Positions 18,508-28,670 of a stretch of DNA of 64,000 nucleotides are shown here, piece by piece. Below the pieces are notes generated by a model. It did no database searches, was not told the origin of the DNA, and saw only the letters and a program-made list of their open reading frames with translations. Location: the NCBI RefSeq assembly GCF_024347595.1, contig NZ_AP025506.1, positions 434,001-498,000 on the forward strand, written 5' to 3'. Each line of letters opens with the position of its first letter. Position 1 is the first letter of the stretch. The translations under genes were made by a program, and so were the position numbers. Origin of the DNA: Vibrio pomeroyi. Its GTDB lineage: Bacteria > Pseudomonadota > Gammaproteobacteria > Enterobacterales > Vibrionaceae.

Positions 18508-19374
18508 ATGACAGATAACAAAACCTTGCTCACAGAGAGCCCAACTCTCTACATTGTGCCAACCCCAATCGGAAATTTGGGAGATATCACTCAAAGAGCA
18601 ATTGAAATTTTATCAAGTGTCGATGTTATTGCAGCCGAAGACACACGCCACACGGGTAAGCTGCTTGCTCACTTCAATATATCAACCAGAACGTTCGCTT
18701 TACATGATCATAATGAACAAACTAAAGCGCAAGTTCTAGTCGAAAGGTTATTAGAAGGTCAGTCTATCGCATTAGTCTCTGATGCGGGTACACCTTTAAT
18801 CAGTGACCCAGGTTACCATCTTGTATCACAATGTCGTCAAGCGGGTGTGAGAGTTGTGCCACTTCCTGGTGCTTGTGCTGTGATTACCGCGTTGAGTGCG
18901 TCTGGTTTACCGTCTGATCGTTTCAGTTTTGAAGGCTTTTTACCGCCAAAGAGCAAAGGTCGTAAAGATAAGTTCCTAGAGATAGCGAAAGCAGAGCGCA
19001 CGTGTATCTTCTACGAATCACCGCACCGCATCTCTGACTCTCTACAAGACATGCTTGAGATCTTAGGCCCAGATCGCGAAGTTGTCTTGGCTCGTGAATT
19101 AACGAAGACTTTCGAAACCATTCAAGGATTGCCACTGGGTGAGCTTATTGAGTGGATTGAAGAAGATTCGAACCGTAAGCGCGGTGAGATGGTGTTACTG
19201 ATTCATGGTCACCGTGAAGAAGCGAGCACTGAACTGCCAGATGAAGCGACTCGCACGCTAGGTATCCTAACCAAAGAGTTACCTCTTAAAAAAGCGGCGG
19301 CAATGACTGCCGAAATCTACAACCTGAAAAAGAACGCGTTATACAAGTGGGGTCTTGAGCACCTAGATGGCTAG
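18508..19374 (+). CDS. rsmI: 16S rRNA (cytidine-1402 2'-O)-methyltransferase RsmI
   Basis: RsmI methylates the 2'-OH of C1402 of 16S rRNA, in the decoding centre, together with RsmH, which modifies N4 of the same base. The 288-residue product has the tetrapyrrole-methylase fold: [14 protein letters not shown] near the N-terminus, [11 protein letters not shown], and [12 protein letters not shown]. Its partner gene rsmH lies only 0.9 kb downstream in this window, beyond rnpB. An 8-bp microsatellite begins four bases after the stop. Confidence 0.95.
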   Translation: MTDNKTLLTESPTLYIVPTPIGNLGDITQRAIEILSSVDVIAAEDTRHTGKLLAHFNISTRTFALHDHNEQTKAQVLVERLLEGQSIALVSDAGTPLISDPGYHLVSQCRQAGVRVVPLPGACAVITALSASGLPSDRFSFEGFLPPKSKGRKDKFLEIAKAERTCIFYESPHRISDSLQDMLEILGPDREVVLARELTKTFETIQGLPLGELIEWIEEDSNRKRGEMVLLIHGHREEASTELPDEATRTLGILTKELPLKKAAAMTAEIYNLKKNALYKWGLEHLDG

Positions 19375-19377
19375 CTC

Positions 19378-19448
19378 TAAATAGATAAATAGATAAATAG
19401 ATAAATAGATAAATAGATAAATAGATAAATAGATAAATAGATAAATAG
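19378..19448. repeat. Microsatellite: 8-bp unit TAAATAGA, 8.9 copies
   Basis: Seventy-one bases of perfect 8-bp tandem repeat with no mismatch. It sits between the rsmI stop codon and the rsmI terminator, so it lies in the 3' untranslated region. Every unit contains TAA and TAG, so it cannot encode protein. Perfect arrays of this length usually vary in copy number by slippage. Confidence 0.97.
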
Positions 19449-19491
19449 TCGCGCTGTGGATAAGTCGCCAGAGCGCTATTTCAAAGCTTGT

Positions 19492-19527
19492 GAGGAATGA
19501 GGGCAATGCCTTCATTCCTCTTTTTTT
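19492..19527 (+). terminator. Terminator of rsmI
   Basis: A 13-bp stem (GAGGAATGAGGGC with GCCTTCATTCCTC, one wobble) and loop AAT, followed by seven T. It separates the rsmI transcript from rnpB. Confidence 0.93.
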
Positions 19528-19588
19528 GTCTGGATTGTGTGAAATTCATGCGTTTACTTAGCGGTTTGCAGCATATTTGTGATCTCGC

Positions 19589-19617
19589 TAGACACTGCAC
19601 ACTAATCTCTATACAAT
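19589..19617 (+). promoter_or_regulatory. Promoter of rnpB
   Basis: TAGACA (19589-19594), 17-bp spacer, TACAAT (19612-19617). The first base of the inferred mature RNA is nine bases past the -10, consistent with transcription starting at or very near the mature 5' end. Confidence 0.75.
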
Positions 19618-19625
19618 CCGCCCTC

Positions 19626-20065
19626 GGAGTTGAACGGGTAATCGCTGCTTTGCTGATGTCCTTCGGGAGACTGACGTTGAGGTCCTTCGGGAAACTGACG
19701 TTGAAGTCCTTCGGGAGACTGGTAGAGGGGAGGAACGTCCGGGCTCCATAGAGCAGGGTGCCAGATAACGTCTGGGGGGCGCGAGCCCACGACAAGTGCA
19801 GCAGAGAGAAGACCGCCGATGGCCTCATTTCTTCGGAAGAGGCACAGGTAAGGCTGAAAGGGTGCGGTAAGAGCGCACCGTGCGACTGGCAACAGTTCGT
19901 AGCAAGGTAAACTCCACCCGGAGCAAGATCAAATAGGCCCTCACATTGCGTTGCTCGCGTATGGGGGCGGGTAGATTGCTTGAGCCTGTGAGCGATTGCA
20001 GGCCTAGACGAATGGTTACCGCCGCGCAAGCGGAACAGAACCCGGCGTATGTGTCAACTCCACCT
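19626..20065 (+). ncRNA. rnpB: RNase P RNA (M1 RNA)
   Basis: The catalytic RNA that removes 5' leaders from tRNA precursors. Bacterial type A hallmarks are clear: GAGGGGAGGAACGTCCGGGC, the CCATAGAGCAGGGTGCCAG stretch, GAAAGGGTGCGGTAAGAGCG, GGTAAACTCCACCCGGAGCA and ACAGAACCCGGC. The ends pair to form helix P1 (GGAGTTGA with TCAACTCC), which sets both boundaries within a few bases. At about 440 nt it is some 60 nt longer than the E. coli RNA (377 nt). Most of the excess is a 24-nt tandem repeat in the P3 arm (19658-19721). Confidence 0.96.
19658..19721. repeat. 24-nt tandem repeat, 2.7 copies, inside rnpB (P3 arm)
   Basis: Units begin GTCCTTCGGG at 19658, 19682 and 19706; the first two full units differ at two positions and the third is cut to 16 nt. 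Each unit can form a small UUCG-tetraloop hairpin (TCC/GGA). E. coli has a single counterpart, GTCCTCTTCGGGGGAGAC. Confidence 0.92.
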
Positions 20066-20073
20066 ATCTAAAG

Positions 20074-20110
20074 AACCCATCATTACTTAACGGTAGTGAT
20101 GGGTTTTTTG
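20074..20110 (+). terminator. Terminator of rnpB
   Basis: A 13-bp stem (AACCCATCATTAC with GTAGTGATGGGTT, one wobble) followed by a run of T, directly after the mature 3' end. Confidence 0.92.
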
Positions 20111-20293
20111 CTTTATATTGACGTAAATTATTTAGATTTCCTTAGAATCCTTCATCCTGATATGAGCTTGGGTCAAAAATTCCCAAAGCCTATACACAAT
20201 ATGGTGGAGATACAGCGCGAAATCAGTACACTAAAACGTTAACAGAACAAATTATTGCCGAACTATTGGCTCAATCCACTCACTGAGAAGACT

Positions 20294-21244
20294 ATGACAG
20301 AAGCATTCAAACATATTTCAGTATTGCTTAACGAATCTATTGACGGACTTGCGATCAAACCTGACGGTACCTACATCGATGGTACTTTTGGCCGTGGTGG
20401 TCACAGCCGTACAATCCTGTCTAAACTGGGCGAGAATGGACGACTCTTTAGTATCGACCGCGATCCACAAGCGATTGCAGAAGCACAAAAGATCGATGAC
20501 CCTCGCTTTACGATTATTCACGGCCCTTTCTCAGGTATGGCTGAATATGCAGAGCGTTACGACTTAGTCGGTCAAGTGGATGGCGTTTTACTGGATTTAG
20601 GTGTTTCTTCACCACAGTTAGATGATGCTGAGCGTGGCTTTAGCTTTATGAAAGATGGTCCGCTTGATATGCGTATGGATCCAACGTCAGGCATTCCTGT
20701 CTCTCAGTGGTTGGTTGAAGCGGACCTAGATGACATCACATGGGTTATTCGTGAGTTCGGTGAAGACAAACATGCTCGTCGTATCGCGAAAGGCATTATT
20801 GCTTATCAAGAAAACGAAGAGAACGAACCGTTAACACGTACTGGCCAGTTGGCTAAGCTTATCTCTGATGTGGCTCCAAAAAGCTTCAAAGAGAAAAAGC
20901 ACCCAGCGACACGTGCTTTCCAAGCATTCCGCATCTATATCAATAGTGAACTTGAAGAGATCGATACGGCACTAAAAGGCGCGGCAAGCATTCTTGCTCC
21001 TGAAGGCCGTTTGTCTGTTATCAGCTTCCACTCACTTGAAGACCGCATGGTGAAACGCTTTATCCGTAAAGAGAGCCAAGGCCCTCAAGTTCCACACGGC
21101 TTGCCTTTGACTGAAGAGCAGATCAAAGCGCTAGGCAGTGCTGATCTTAAGCCAGTAGGTAAAGCGATCAAACCATCTAAAGGCGAAGTGGATGAAAATA
21201 CTCGTTCACGTAGCTCAGTATTACGAATCGCAGAAAAGCTATAG
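20294..21244 (+). CDS. rsmH: 16S rRNA (cytosine-1402 N4)-methyltransferase RsmH (MraW)
   Basis: RsmH methylates N4 of C1402 in 16S rRNA and is normally the first or second gene of the dcw cluster. The 316-residue product starts [19 protein letters not shown], and GAGAAG precedes that ATG. An upstream in-frame start would add 13 residues with no family similarity. SAM-binding motifs [13 protein letters not shown] and [21 protein letters not shown] (quoted in part) are intact. No mraZ lies in front of it: the preceding gene is rnpB, and the 180-base gap holds only noncoding sequence. Confidence 0.96.
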   Translation: MTEAFKHISVLLNESIDGLAIKPDGTYIDGTFGRGGHSRTILSKLGENGRLFSIDRDPQAIAEAQKIDDPRFTIIHGPFSGMAEYAERYDLVGQVDGVLLDLGVSSPQLDDAERGFSFMKDGPLDMRMDPTSGIPVSQWLVEADLDDITWVIREFGEDKHARRIAKGIIAYQENEENEPLTRTGQLAKLISDVAPKSFKEKKHPATRAFQAFRIYINSELEEIDTALKGAASILAPEGRLSVISFHSLEDRMVKRFIRKESQGPQVPHGLPLTEEQIKALGSADLKPVGKAIKPSKGEVDENTRSRSSVLRIAEKL

Positions 21245-21247
21245 TCA

Positions 21248-21565
21248 ATGAAGACCTCCAAGCCAAACTTAGCCAAGATAATATTTTTTGATTTGATCTC
21301 CGTGGGCAAGGTCCCATTGGTGCTTCTTATCTGTATCTTTGCGAGTGCGATGGGGGTCGTTCTCACGACACATATGTCACGTCAGGCGATCACGCAAAAA
21401 GACATGGCATTAGTGGAGCGAGAACAGCTTGATGATGAGTGGCGAAATTTAATGCTTGAAGAGACGGCTCTGGCTGAACACAGCCGCGTTCAAGCATCGG
21501 CAAAACGAGAGCTAGACATGAAACGTCCAGACTCTGATAAAGAAGTTGTGATCACACTGAAATGA
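21248..21565 (+). CDS. ftsL: Cell division protein FtsL
   Basis: FtsL is a bitopic inner-membrane protein that forms the FtsQBL subcomplex and activates FtsWI. The 105-residue product has a cytoplasmic N-terminus, one transmembrane helix (about residues 22-40, KVPLVLLICIFASAMGVVLT) and a periplasmic coiled coil with LVEREQLDDEWRNLMLEE. Sequence conservation in this family is low; position between rsmH and ftsI confirms identity. It starts three bases after rsmH and its stop overlaps ftsI in ATGA. Confidence 0.93.
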   Translation: MKTSKPNLAKIIFFDLISVGKVPLVLLICIFASAMGVVLTTHMSRQAITQKDMALVEREQLDDEWRNLMLEETALAEHSRVQASAKRELDMKRPDSDKEVVITLK

Positions 21566-23319
21566 CCGGTAAAAAGGAAAAAGCACCCGCGAAAACCGTT
21601 AAGAAACCAACGAAAGAGCGTGTGAAGAGCGAAAAGGATTCGGATCCCATTCTGATTAAATGGCGTTTTAACGTTGTTATTGCTTTCGTGTTTCTTGCCT
21701 TTGCTGCACTCGTAGGTCGTGTGGCTTACATCCAAATCATTGAACCAGATAACTTAATTCGTCAGGGCGACCTTCGCTCGGTACGTGTTAAAGCTATTCC
21801 TTCCGCTCGCGGTATTATCTCTGACCGCAATGGTGAACCGCTTGCTGTGAGTGTTCCAGTTGAAGCGGTATGGGCCGATCCTAAGACCATTTTCGATAAG
21901 AATGGCATGGCTCAAATTGATCGTTGGTATGCCTTAGCCGATGTACTTGGCTTAGAACGTCAATCGATGATCGACAAGATCTCTAGCAACAAATCCCGCC
22001 GATTTATTTATCTACAAAGACAAGTTAGCCCTGCTATGGCTAAATATATTCGTGAGCTAAAGCTGGTGGGCGTTGGCCTTAAAGCTGAATCTCGACGTTA
22101 CTACCCAGCAGGCGAAGTCAGTGCGCACCTTATTGGTGTGACTGGAATAGATGGTCACGGCCTAGAAGGCGTTGAGCGCAGCTATGATAAATGGCTAACG
22201 GGTGAGGCGGGTAAGCGAACCATCCGTAAAGACCGTTACGGTCGTGTTGTTGAAAATATTGCACTAGAAGAGCGTGAAGAGGGTAAGCCTCTTGAATTAA
22301 CGATCGATCAACGATTACAAGCGATTGCCTATCGAGCGATTAAACAGGCCGTAGCCGATCATAAGGCGACTTCTGGCTCTGCAATTTTATTGGATGTAAA
22401 AACCGGTGCCGTGTTAGCCATGGTTAATGCTCCGTCTTACAACCCGAACAATCGTGCTGACTTACAAAGCTTCAAAATGCGTAACCGCGTGCTTACCGAT
22501 GCGATGGAACCAGGCTCTACAGTAAAGCCGTTTGTGGTTTTGGCTGCCTTAGAGAACGGTACCGCAGACCCAGATATCGTTATTGATACTGGCAATGGCA
22601 TTATGCAGATCGGTGGTAGCCGTGTACGAGACTCTTCTAAAGTGGGTAAGGCCGATTTAGCTTTGATCCTTAAGAAGTCGAGCAACATTGGTGTGGCGAA
22701 ATTAGCACTCAACATGCCGCTTGAAGCCTTACTTGGAATGTACAGCTCGGTTGGTCTGGGCGAGATGTCTGGTCTGAACTTAATCGGTGAAACCAGTGGT
22801 ATTTTCCCGAATCGACGTCGTTGGTCTAAGTTTGAAATTGCTACCTTATCATTCGGTTATGGCTTGTCGGTTACGCCGATGCAGTTAGCGCATGCTTATG
22901 CGACGTTGGCCAACAAAGGCATGTATGAACCGATTCATATTATTAAGAGTAACGACCAAGACTTTTCTAAGCAGATCATCAAGCGCGAGAACGCGGAACT
23001 GGTTTTGAATATGCTAGAAGGGGTGACTCAAAAAGGCGGTACGGCAACGAGAGCTGCGGTACCAGGTTACCGAGTTGCAGCCAAAACGGGTACATCTCGT
23101 AAGGCTGAAGCGGGCGGATACAGTGATGAATACATTGCGATTACCGCAGGTTTTGCCCCTGTTAGTGACCCAAGAGTCGCGTTGGTTGTTGTGGTTAACG
23201 AGCCTCAGGGTGACCTTTACTATGGCGGTTCAGTTGCAGCCCCCGTTTTTTCTGAAATCATGAAGGGGGCACTGCAAATACTCAATGTCCCTGCTGATGA
23301 AAACAAATTTCAAGAATAG
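21562..23319 (+). CDS. ftsI: Peptidoglycan D,D-transpeptidase FtsI (PBP3)
   Basis: FtsI is the septal transpeptidase and partner of FtsW. The 585-residue class B PBP has a charged cytoplasmic N-terminus rich in lysine, one membrane anchor (about residues 38-58), a pedestal domain, and a C-terminal transpeptidase domain. The active-site motifs are all present: STVK at 319-322 (nucleophile Ser319), SSN at 373-375 and KTGT at 508-511. No QRDR-like or resistance reading can be made from it alone. The start codon sits in the ATGA overlap with ftsL. Confidence 0.96.
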   Translation: MTGKKEKAPAKTVKKPTKERVKSEKDSDPILIKWRFNVVIAFVFLAFAALVGRVAYIQIIEPDNLIRQGDLRSVRVKAIPSARGIISDRNGEPLAVSVPVEAVWADPKTIFDKNGMAQIDRWYALADVLGLERQSMIDKISSNKSRRFIYLQRQVSPAMAKYIRELKLVGVGLKAESRRYYPAGEVSAHLIGVTGIDGHGLEGVERSYDKWLTGEAGKRTIRKDRYGRVVENIALEEREEGKPLELTIDQRLQAIAYRAIKQAVADHKATSGSAILLDVKTGAVLAMVNAPSYNPNNRADLQSFKMRNRVLTDAMEPGSTVKPFVVLAALENGTADPDIVIDTGNGIMQIGGSRVRDSSKVGKADLALILKKSSNIGVAKLALNMPLEALLGMYSSVGLGEMSGLNLIGETSGIFPNRRRWSKFEIATLSFGYGLSVTPMQLAHAYATLANKGMYEPIHIIKSNDQDFSKQIIKRENAELVLNMLEGVTQKGGTATRAAVPGYRVAAKTGTSRKAEAGGYSDEYIAITAGFAPVSDPRVALVVVVNEPQGDLYYGGSVAAPVFSEIMKGALQILNVPADENKFQE

Positions 23320-23337
23320 AGCCAATCAGGATTCAAT

Positions 23338-24822
23338 ATGAGTAATAGCCTCACGCTGTCATCTTTACTTTCTCCTTGGGGGGACTTCAGTTCTTCTGAG
23401 CTAGATGCGATTGCTGTTGAGCAGTTGGAGTTGGATAGCCGTGCTATCAAAGACGGTGATATCTTTGTTGCCATTGTTGGACATGCCGTTGATGGTCGTC
23501 GCTTTATCGACAACGCCGTCGCTCAAGGTGCGAAAGCCGTTATTGCACAGGCTGGTGATGATAAAGCTCATGGCTTGGTTGAGTGGTTAAATGAAGTTCC
23601 TGTTGTTTATGTAGCAGAGCTAATTTCAATTCTCTCTGAACTAGCTGGTCGAGTTTATTCTTCTCAAGCGACCAAACTGATTGGTGTTACTGGCACCAAT
23701 GGCAAAACCACCATCACTCAATTGATTGCTCAGTGGTTAGATCTCGTTGGTCAACGCTCTGCGGTAATGGGCACTACAGGTAATGGCTTCTTAGATAATC
23801 TAAAAACAGCAGCGAACACTACCGGCAGCGCGATTGAAATACAGCGCACGCTGAGTGAGTTGGCTGAAGAAAAAGCCGTTTATACCGCGATGGAAATCTC
23901 TTCTCATGGTTTGGTTCAAGGCCGAGTAAAAGCATTGGATTTTGAGGTTGGTGTATTTACTAACCTGAGCCGTGATCACCTTGATTACCACGGCACGATG
24001 GAAGAGTACGCACTGGCTAAGAAAAGCCTGTTTACTCAACATAAATGCAAACATGCAGTGATCAATGTAGATGATGAAGTAGGTAAAGCGTGGATGTCAG
24101 ACTTGTCCAATGCGATAGCGGTTTCATTGCTTCCGTTGTCTGGTTACCAACAGTCGGTGTGGGCCTCTGATGTCGCTTATGCAGAGACAGGCATCAAACT
24201 CAATTTTGATGGTAGCTGGGGGCAAGGTCAGCTTTCGGTTCCTTTAATTGGTCAGTTCAACGCATCAAATGTGTTGGTTGCTTTCGCGACTCTGCTTTCA
24301 CTGGGCATCGACAAGCAAATCTTGGTCGACACCGCGCCTCAGCTTCAACCTGTGATTGGTCGCATGGAACTGTTCCAAGTACCAAACAAAGCAAAAGTCG
24401 TTGTCGATTACGCACATACACCAGACGCACTAGAGAAAGCATTGGCGGCACTGCGTGTACACTGCTCTGGAAAACTATGGGCAATCTTTGGCTGTGGTGG
24501 TGATCGAGATACCGGCAAGCGCCCAATGATGGCGGTAACGGCTGAGCAGTTCGCCGACAAAATTATTATTTCAGATGACAATCCTCGCAGCGAAGATCCT
24601 GCTTTGATTGTTAAAGACATGCTAGCTGGCTTAAGCGAACCTGAATCTGCATTCGTCGAGCACGATCGCTATCAAGCGGTTAAATTTGCCCTAGAGCAGG
24701 CTGGCAGCAGTGACATTATTCTTTTGGCTGGTAAAGGCCATGAGGATTACCAAGTATTGAAAGACAAAACGATCCACTATTCGGATCGAGAGTCTGCGCT
24801 CCAACTTTTAGGTATTTCATAA
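23338..24822 (+). CDS. murE: UDP-MurNAc-tripeptide synthetase MurE (meso-DAP adding)
   Basis: MurE adds the third residue of the peptide stem to UDP-MurNAc-L-Ala-D-Glu in the cytosol. The 494-residue product has an N-terminal substrate domain, a central ATPase domain with P-loop [11 protein letters not shown], and a C-terminal ligase domain. The DNPR motif ([11 protein letters not shown]) marks specificity for meso-diaminopimelate rather than lysine, which fits dapB elsewhere in the window. The stop overlaps the murF ATG by one base. Confidence 0.96.
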   Translation: MSNSLTLSSLLSPWGDFSSSELDAIAVEQLELDSRAIKDGDIFVAIVGHAVDGRRFIDNAVAQGAKAVIAQAGDDKAHGLVEWLNEVPVVYVAELISILSELAGRVYSSQATKLIGVTGTNGKTTITQLIAQWLDLVGQRSAVMGTTGNGFLDNLKTAANTTGSAIEIQRTLSELAEEKAVYTAMEISSHGLVQGRVKALDFEVGVFTNLSRDHLDYHGTMEEYALAKKSLFTQHKCKHAVINVDDEVGKAWMSDLSNAIAVSLLPLSGYQQSVWASDVAYAETGIKLNFDGSWGQGQLSVPLIGQFNASNVLVAFATLLSLGIDKQILVDTAPQLQPVIGRMELFQVPNKAKVVVDYAHTPDALEKALAALRVHCSGKLWAIFGCGGDRDTGKRPMMAVTAEQFADKIIISDDNPRSEDPALIVKDMLAGLSEPESAFVEHDRYQAVKFALEQAGSSDIILLAGKGHEDYQVLKDKTIHYSDRESALQLLGIS

Positions 24823-26195
24823 TGATTGATGTATCACTCGAGCAGATCTGCTCAGCGGTGAGCGGTCAGCTGATTGAGGCTGGCAAGTCGAGCAATAGTG
24901 TTATTAATGCGGTTTCTACTGACACTCGAAGCGTTGAAGAAGGTGCACTGTTTGTTGCTCTTGTTGGTGAACGTTTTGATGCGCATGACTTTTGTCATCA
25001 AGCGGTAGAGGCTAATGCGAGCGCGTTGTTAGTCGAACGAAAACTTGACCTAAATATTACTCAAGTTGTTGTTGAAGACACTAAACTTGCTTTAGGTCAG
25101 CTAAGTGCTTGGATTCACGAGCAATGTAACGTCCCAACTATGGCTATTACAGGTAGCTGCGGTAAGACGACCGTTAAAGAGATGGTCGCAAGTATTTTAC
25201 AACAACGTGGCAAGGTGCTGTTTACAGCGGGTAACTTCAATAATGATATTGGTGTACCGCTAACTCTGCTACGCAGTGAGCCAAGCGATGACTATGCGGT
25301 GATCGAACTAGGCGCTAACCATATCGGTGAAATTGCCTACACCACTCAGCTAGTGAAACCACAGGTTGCTTTGGTGAACAATGTCGCAGCGGCACACTTA
25401 GAAGGTTTTGGTTCTATCGATGGTGTTAAGCAAGCGAAAGGTGAAATCTTTCAGGGGCTTGCTGCTGGTGATACTGCTATTGTTAATCTAGAGAGCAACG
25501 GTGGTGACTTTTGGAATGACGTACTTGCAGATAAAAGCGTACTGACATTTTCAGAAAGTGACAGCAAGGCGGATTACTTTGCTAAGAATATTCGCATTAA
25601 TGAGCAGGGTGAAGCTTGCTTTGATATGCAGACACCGCAAGGTGCAATGGCAGTCGAACTTGGCATTATTGGTCAGCACAACGTGGCAAATGCGTTGGCG
25701 GCTGCAGCGTTAAGTACTCAATTTGGTGCCACGCTTGAGGAAATCAAAAGCGGTTTAGCGAACCTTATCTCGGTTAAAGGTCGAGTTGAAGTTCAACAAT
25801 TAAGTCAGAATATCAAGCTGATAGATGACAGTTATAACGCCAGCGTACCTGCAATGAAGGCCGCAGCAAAATTGCTGTCGAGCTTCAAAGGTCAACGTTG
25901 GTTGATTTTAGGCAATATGGCTGAATTAGGCGACGAAAGCCTTGCACTTCACCGTCAAGTCGGTGAATATGCTGCCCCATTCGCTTTTGAGCATGTACTC
26001 ACTTACGGTGATGATACCAAGGTGATTAGTGAGGTCTGTAATGGGACTCACTTTGCAACGCATCAAGCGATGATCGCGCACATAGAGCAGCACTTAAGCT
26101 TGCCAGAAAACGTGTCACATACCTTGTTGGTAAAAGGCGCGAATAGTGCAGGAATGAGTAAAATAGCCGCTGCTTTAAAGGAGAACTTTTCATGA
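24822..26195 (+). CDS. murF: UDP-MurNAc-tripeptide--D-alanyl-D-alanine ligase MurF
   Basis: MurF attaches D-Ala-D-Ala to complete the cytosolic UDP-MurNAc-pentapeptide. The 457-residue Mur ligase has the P-loop [12 protein letters not shown], the conserved [10 protein letters not shown] motif and a C-terminal domain with [15 protein letters not shown]-Ala-D-Ala itself must come from a ligase encoded outside this window, because ddlB is missing from the cluster. Start and stop both overlap neighbours: one base with murE, and ATGA with mraY. Confidence 0.96.
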   Translation: MIDVSLEQICSAVSGQLIEAGKSSNSVINAVSTDTRSVEEGALFVALVGERFDAHDFCHQAVEANASALLVERKLDLNITQVVVEDTKLALGQLSAWIHEQCNVPTMAITGSCGKTTVKEMVASILQQRGKVLFTAGNFNNDIGVPLTLLRSEPSDDYAVIELGANHIGEIAYTTQLVKPQVALVNNVAAAHLEGFGSIDGVKQAKGEIFQGLAAGDTAIVNLESNGGDFWNDVLADKSVLTFSESDSKADYFAKNIRINEQGEACFDMQTPQGAMAVELGIIGQHNVANALAAAALSTQFGATLEEIKSGLANLISVKGRVEVQQLSQNIKLIDDSYNASVPAMKAAAKLLSSFKGQRWLILGNMAELGDESLALHRQVGEYAAPFAFEHVLTYGDDTKVISEVCNGTHFATHQAMIAHIEQHLSLPENVSHTLLVKGANSAGMSKIAAALKENFS

Positions 26196-27274
26196 TAATT
26201 TGGCTTGCAGAGCTACTACAGCCACACTTTTCTTTCTTCCGTTTGTTCGAATACCTATCGTTTCGTGCAATCGCGAGTATTTTGACAGCTTTATGTCTGT
26301 CGCTGTGGATGGGACCTCGTTTAATTGAGCGTCTGCAAATGCTACAAATTGGCCAAGTTGTTCGTAATGACGGTCCAGAATCTCACTTCAGCAAACGTGG
26401 TACGCCAACCATGGGCGGTGTGATGATACTTGCTGCCATCATTATTACAGTATTGATGTGGGCTGACCTTTCAAACCCTTACGTTTGGGCAGTGTTGGTT
26501 GTTCTTGGCGGTTACGGTGCGGTTGGCTTTGTTGATGACTATCGTAAAGTCGTTCGTAAGAACACCGATGGCTTGATTGCGCGTTGGAAGTATTTCTGGC
26601 AGTCAGCGATTGCATTGGTTGTGGCATTTGCTCTGTATGCTCACGGACACGACACCGCTGCAACGCAATTGGTTGTTCCTTTCTTCAAAGATGTGATGCC
26701 ACAGCTTGGTTTACTGTACATTGTACTAACTTACTTTGTTATTGTGGGTACCAGTAATGCGGTAAACCTAACGGATGGTCTAGATGGCTTGGCGATCATG
26801 CCAACGGTTATGGTTGCGGCTGGCTTCGCTGTTATCGCTTGGGCGACAGGTAACGTTAACTTCGCGGCATACCTACACATTCCATACATCCCATATACCT
26901 CTGAACTGGTTGTGGTATGTACTGCTATCGTGGGTGCTGGCCTTGGTTTCCTATGGTTTAACACTTACCCAGCACAAGTATTCATGGGCGATGTTGGCTC
27001 TTTAGCACTGGGTGGTGCACTGGGTGTGATTGCTGTGTTGGTTCGCCAAGAGTTGGTACTGGTTATCATGGGCGGTGTGTTTGTAATGGAGACCTTGTCA
27101 GTAATCCTGCAGGTGGGCTCTTACAAATTGCGTGGTCAACGTATTTTCCGTATGGCACCGATTCATCACCACTACGAGCTTAAAGGCTGGCCTGAACCGC
27201 GCGTCATCGTGCGCTTCTGGATCATCTCAATGGTATTAGTACTGGTTGGTCTAGCGACACTGAAAGTTCGTTAA
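26192..27274 (+). CDS. mraY: Phospho-N-acetylmuramoyl-pentapeptide-transferase MraY
   Basis: MraY transfers phospho-MurNAc-pentapeptide to undecaprenyl phosphate and makes lipid I. The 360-residue polytopic inner-membrane protein has about ten helices. Conserved cytoplasmic loops carry the Mg-binding GFVDDYRKV, the catalytic [14 protein letters not shown] and the histidine-rich [12 protein letters not shown]. coli MraY also has 360 residues. A hairpin lies 8 bases after the stop, before murD. Confidence 0.96.
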   Translation: MIIWLAELLQPHFSFFRLFEYLSFRAIASILTALCLSLWMGPRLIERLQMLQIGQVVRNDGPESHFSKRGTPTMGGVMILAAIIITVLMWADLSNPYVWAVLVVLGGYGAVGFVDDYRKVVRKNTDGLIARWKYFWQSAIALVVAFALYAHGHDTAATQLVVPFFKDVMPQLGLLYIVLTYFVIVGTSNAVNLTDGLDGLAIMPTVMVAAGFAVIAWATGNVNFAAYLHIPYIPYTSELVVVCTAIVGAGLGFLWFNTYPAQVFMGDVGSLALGGALGVIAVLVRQELVLVIMGGVFVMETLSVILQVGSYKLRGQRIFRMAPIHHHYELKGWPEPRVIVRFWIISMVLVLVGLATLKVR

Positions 27275-27281
27275 TCCTATT

Positions 27282-27305
27282 GAGCCTCTGTCATAGAGGC
27301 TCTTT
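27282..27305 (+). promoter_or_regulatory. Intra-operon hairpin between mraY and murD
   Basis: Perfect 8-bp stem GAGCCTCT/AGAGGCTC with loop GTCAT, followed by TTTAAAA. The T-run is too short for an efficient terminator, so partial termination or mRNA stabilisation is more likely. Confidence 0.55.
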
Positions 27306-27331
27306 AAAACTATTAAGAGCATCTTGTTTAA

Positions 27332-28648
27332 ATGGAACGTTGGCAAAATATTCAAAATGTAGTGGTTGTGGGGCTCGGTATTACCGGGCTCTCTGTCGTT
27401 AAACATCTCGTAAAATATCAACCTCACACTCATGTGAAGGTCATTGATACGCGAGAGCTACCGCCGGGCAGAGAGTCTTTGCCTGAATCGGTAGAGCTGC
27501 ATTCTGGAAGCTGGAATACCCAATGGTTGGCTGAGGCTGATTTAGTGGTAGCTAATCCAGGTATCGCCTTAGCGACTCCAGAAATTCAAGATGTGCTTCA
27601 AGCGGGAACGCCTGTTGTCGGTGACATCGAGTTGTTTGGCTGGGCGGTGAATAAACCGGCCGTGGCGATTACTGGCTCAAATGGCAAGAGTACGGTGACT
27701 GACCTTACTGGTGTGCTTGCTAAAGCGGCTGGCCTTAACGTCGGTGTCGGTGGCAATATTGGAATTCCGGCTTTAGACCTTCTTGAGCTTGATGCAGATT
27801 TATATGTTCTTGAGCTCTCAAGCTTCCAGTTAGAAACAACATCGAACCTAAACCTTGCTGCAGCAGCCTTTTTGAACCTGTCAGAAGATCACATGGATCG
27901 CTATCAGGGTATGGCTGATTATCGCGAGGCTAAGTTAAGAATCTTTAATAACGCGCAGTGTGCGATTGTAAATCGAGAAGACAAAGATACTTACCCAGAC
28001 CACACAATGCCATTGGTGACATTTGGACTCGATGACCAAGAGTTTGGTGTATCGACGATTGATGGCACTGAGTGGTTAATCGATAACGGTAAACCAGTAC
28101 TTGCTACTCAAGATTTAACATTGGTTGGACGTCATAATGTGGCGAATGCGTTAGTCTCTTTAGCATTATTGAAGCAAGTTGGTATTGATTACAGCAAAAG
28201 CCTTGAAGCTTTGAAAGCTTACAATGGTTTGACTCATCGCTGCCAAGTGGTGGCTGACAAGCGCGAAATCAAATGGGTTAACGACTCAAAAGCAACCAAC
28301 GTAGCGAGCACATTAGCGGCTCTGTCCGGTTTAGAGTACCAAGGTACTTTGTATCTCTTGGTTGGTGGCGTTGGTAAAGGTGCTGACTTTAGCGAGCTTA
28401 AACCTGTATTAACGCAACTAGAGCGTGTTCAGTTGTGTTGCTTCGGTGAAGATGCTGCGCAATTTATGCCGCTGCATCCATCAGCTCAAAAGTTCGAGAC
28501 CATGCAGCAGATAATCGAATCTATCTCACCACAACTGGTGGCTGGAGATATGGTGATGTTGTCTCCTGCGTGCGCGAGCTTCGATCAATTTAATAATTTC
28601 ATGGCGAGAGGTGACGCGTTCACTGACCTTGCTCATGAGTATGCCTAA
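27332..28648 (+). CDS. murD: UDP-MurNAc-L-alanine--D-glutamate ligase MurD
   Basis: MurD adds D-glutamate to UDP-MurNAc-L-Ala. The 438-residue product shows the N-terminal UDP-binding domain ([15 protein letters not shown]), the ATPase P-loop [13 protein letters not shown], and the C-terminal ligase domain with HRCQVV and NDSKATN motifs. It is separated from mraY by 57 bases including a hairpin, the largest break in the first half of the cluster. The start has no strong Shine-Dalgarno, but the N-terminus matches the family well. Confidence 0.95.
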   Translation: MERWQNIQNVVVVGLGITGLSVVKHLVKYQPHTHVKVIDTRELPPGRESLPESVELHSGSWNTQWLAEADLVVANPGIALATPEIQDVLQAGTPVVGDIELFGWAVNKPAVAITGSNGKSTVTDLTGVLAKAAGLNVGVGGNIGIPALDLLELDADLYVLELSSFQLETTSNLNLAAAAFLNLSEDHMDRYQGMADYREAKLRIFNNAQCAIVNREDKDTYPDHTMPLVTFGLDDQEFGVSTIDGTEWLIDNGKPVLATQDLTLVGRHNVANALVSLALLKQVGIDYSKSLEALKAYNGLTHRCQVVADKREIKWVNDSKATNVASTLAALSGLEYQGTLYLLVGGVGKGADFSELKPVLTQLERVQLCCFGEDAAQFMPLHPSAQKFETMQQIIESISPQLVAGDMVMLSPACASFDQFNNFMARGDAFTDLAHEYA

Positions 28649-28670
28649 CGTGTTGAAGGACTAACATTCA

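Noticed and set aside
19378..19721. A CRISPR array formed by the two tandem repeats near rnpB
   Set aside because: Units are 8 and 24 bp in direct contiguity with no unique spacers, and no cas genes are present.
19481..20029. A 182-codon minus-strand frame with arginine- and serine-rich product
   Set aside because: It lies antisense to the RNase P RNA, whose conserved core covers it fully. The open frame is a by-product of structured RNA sequence.
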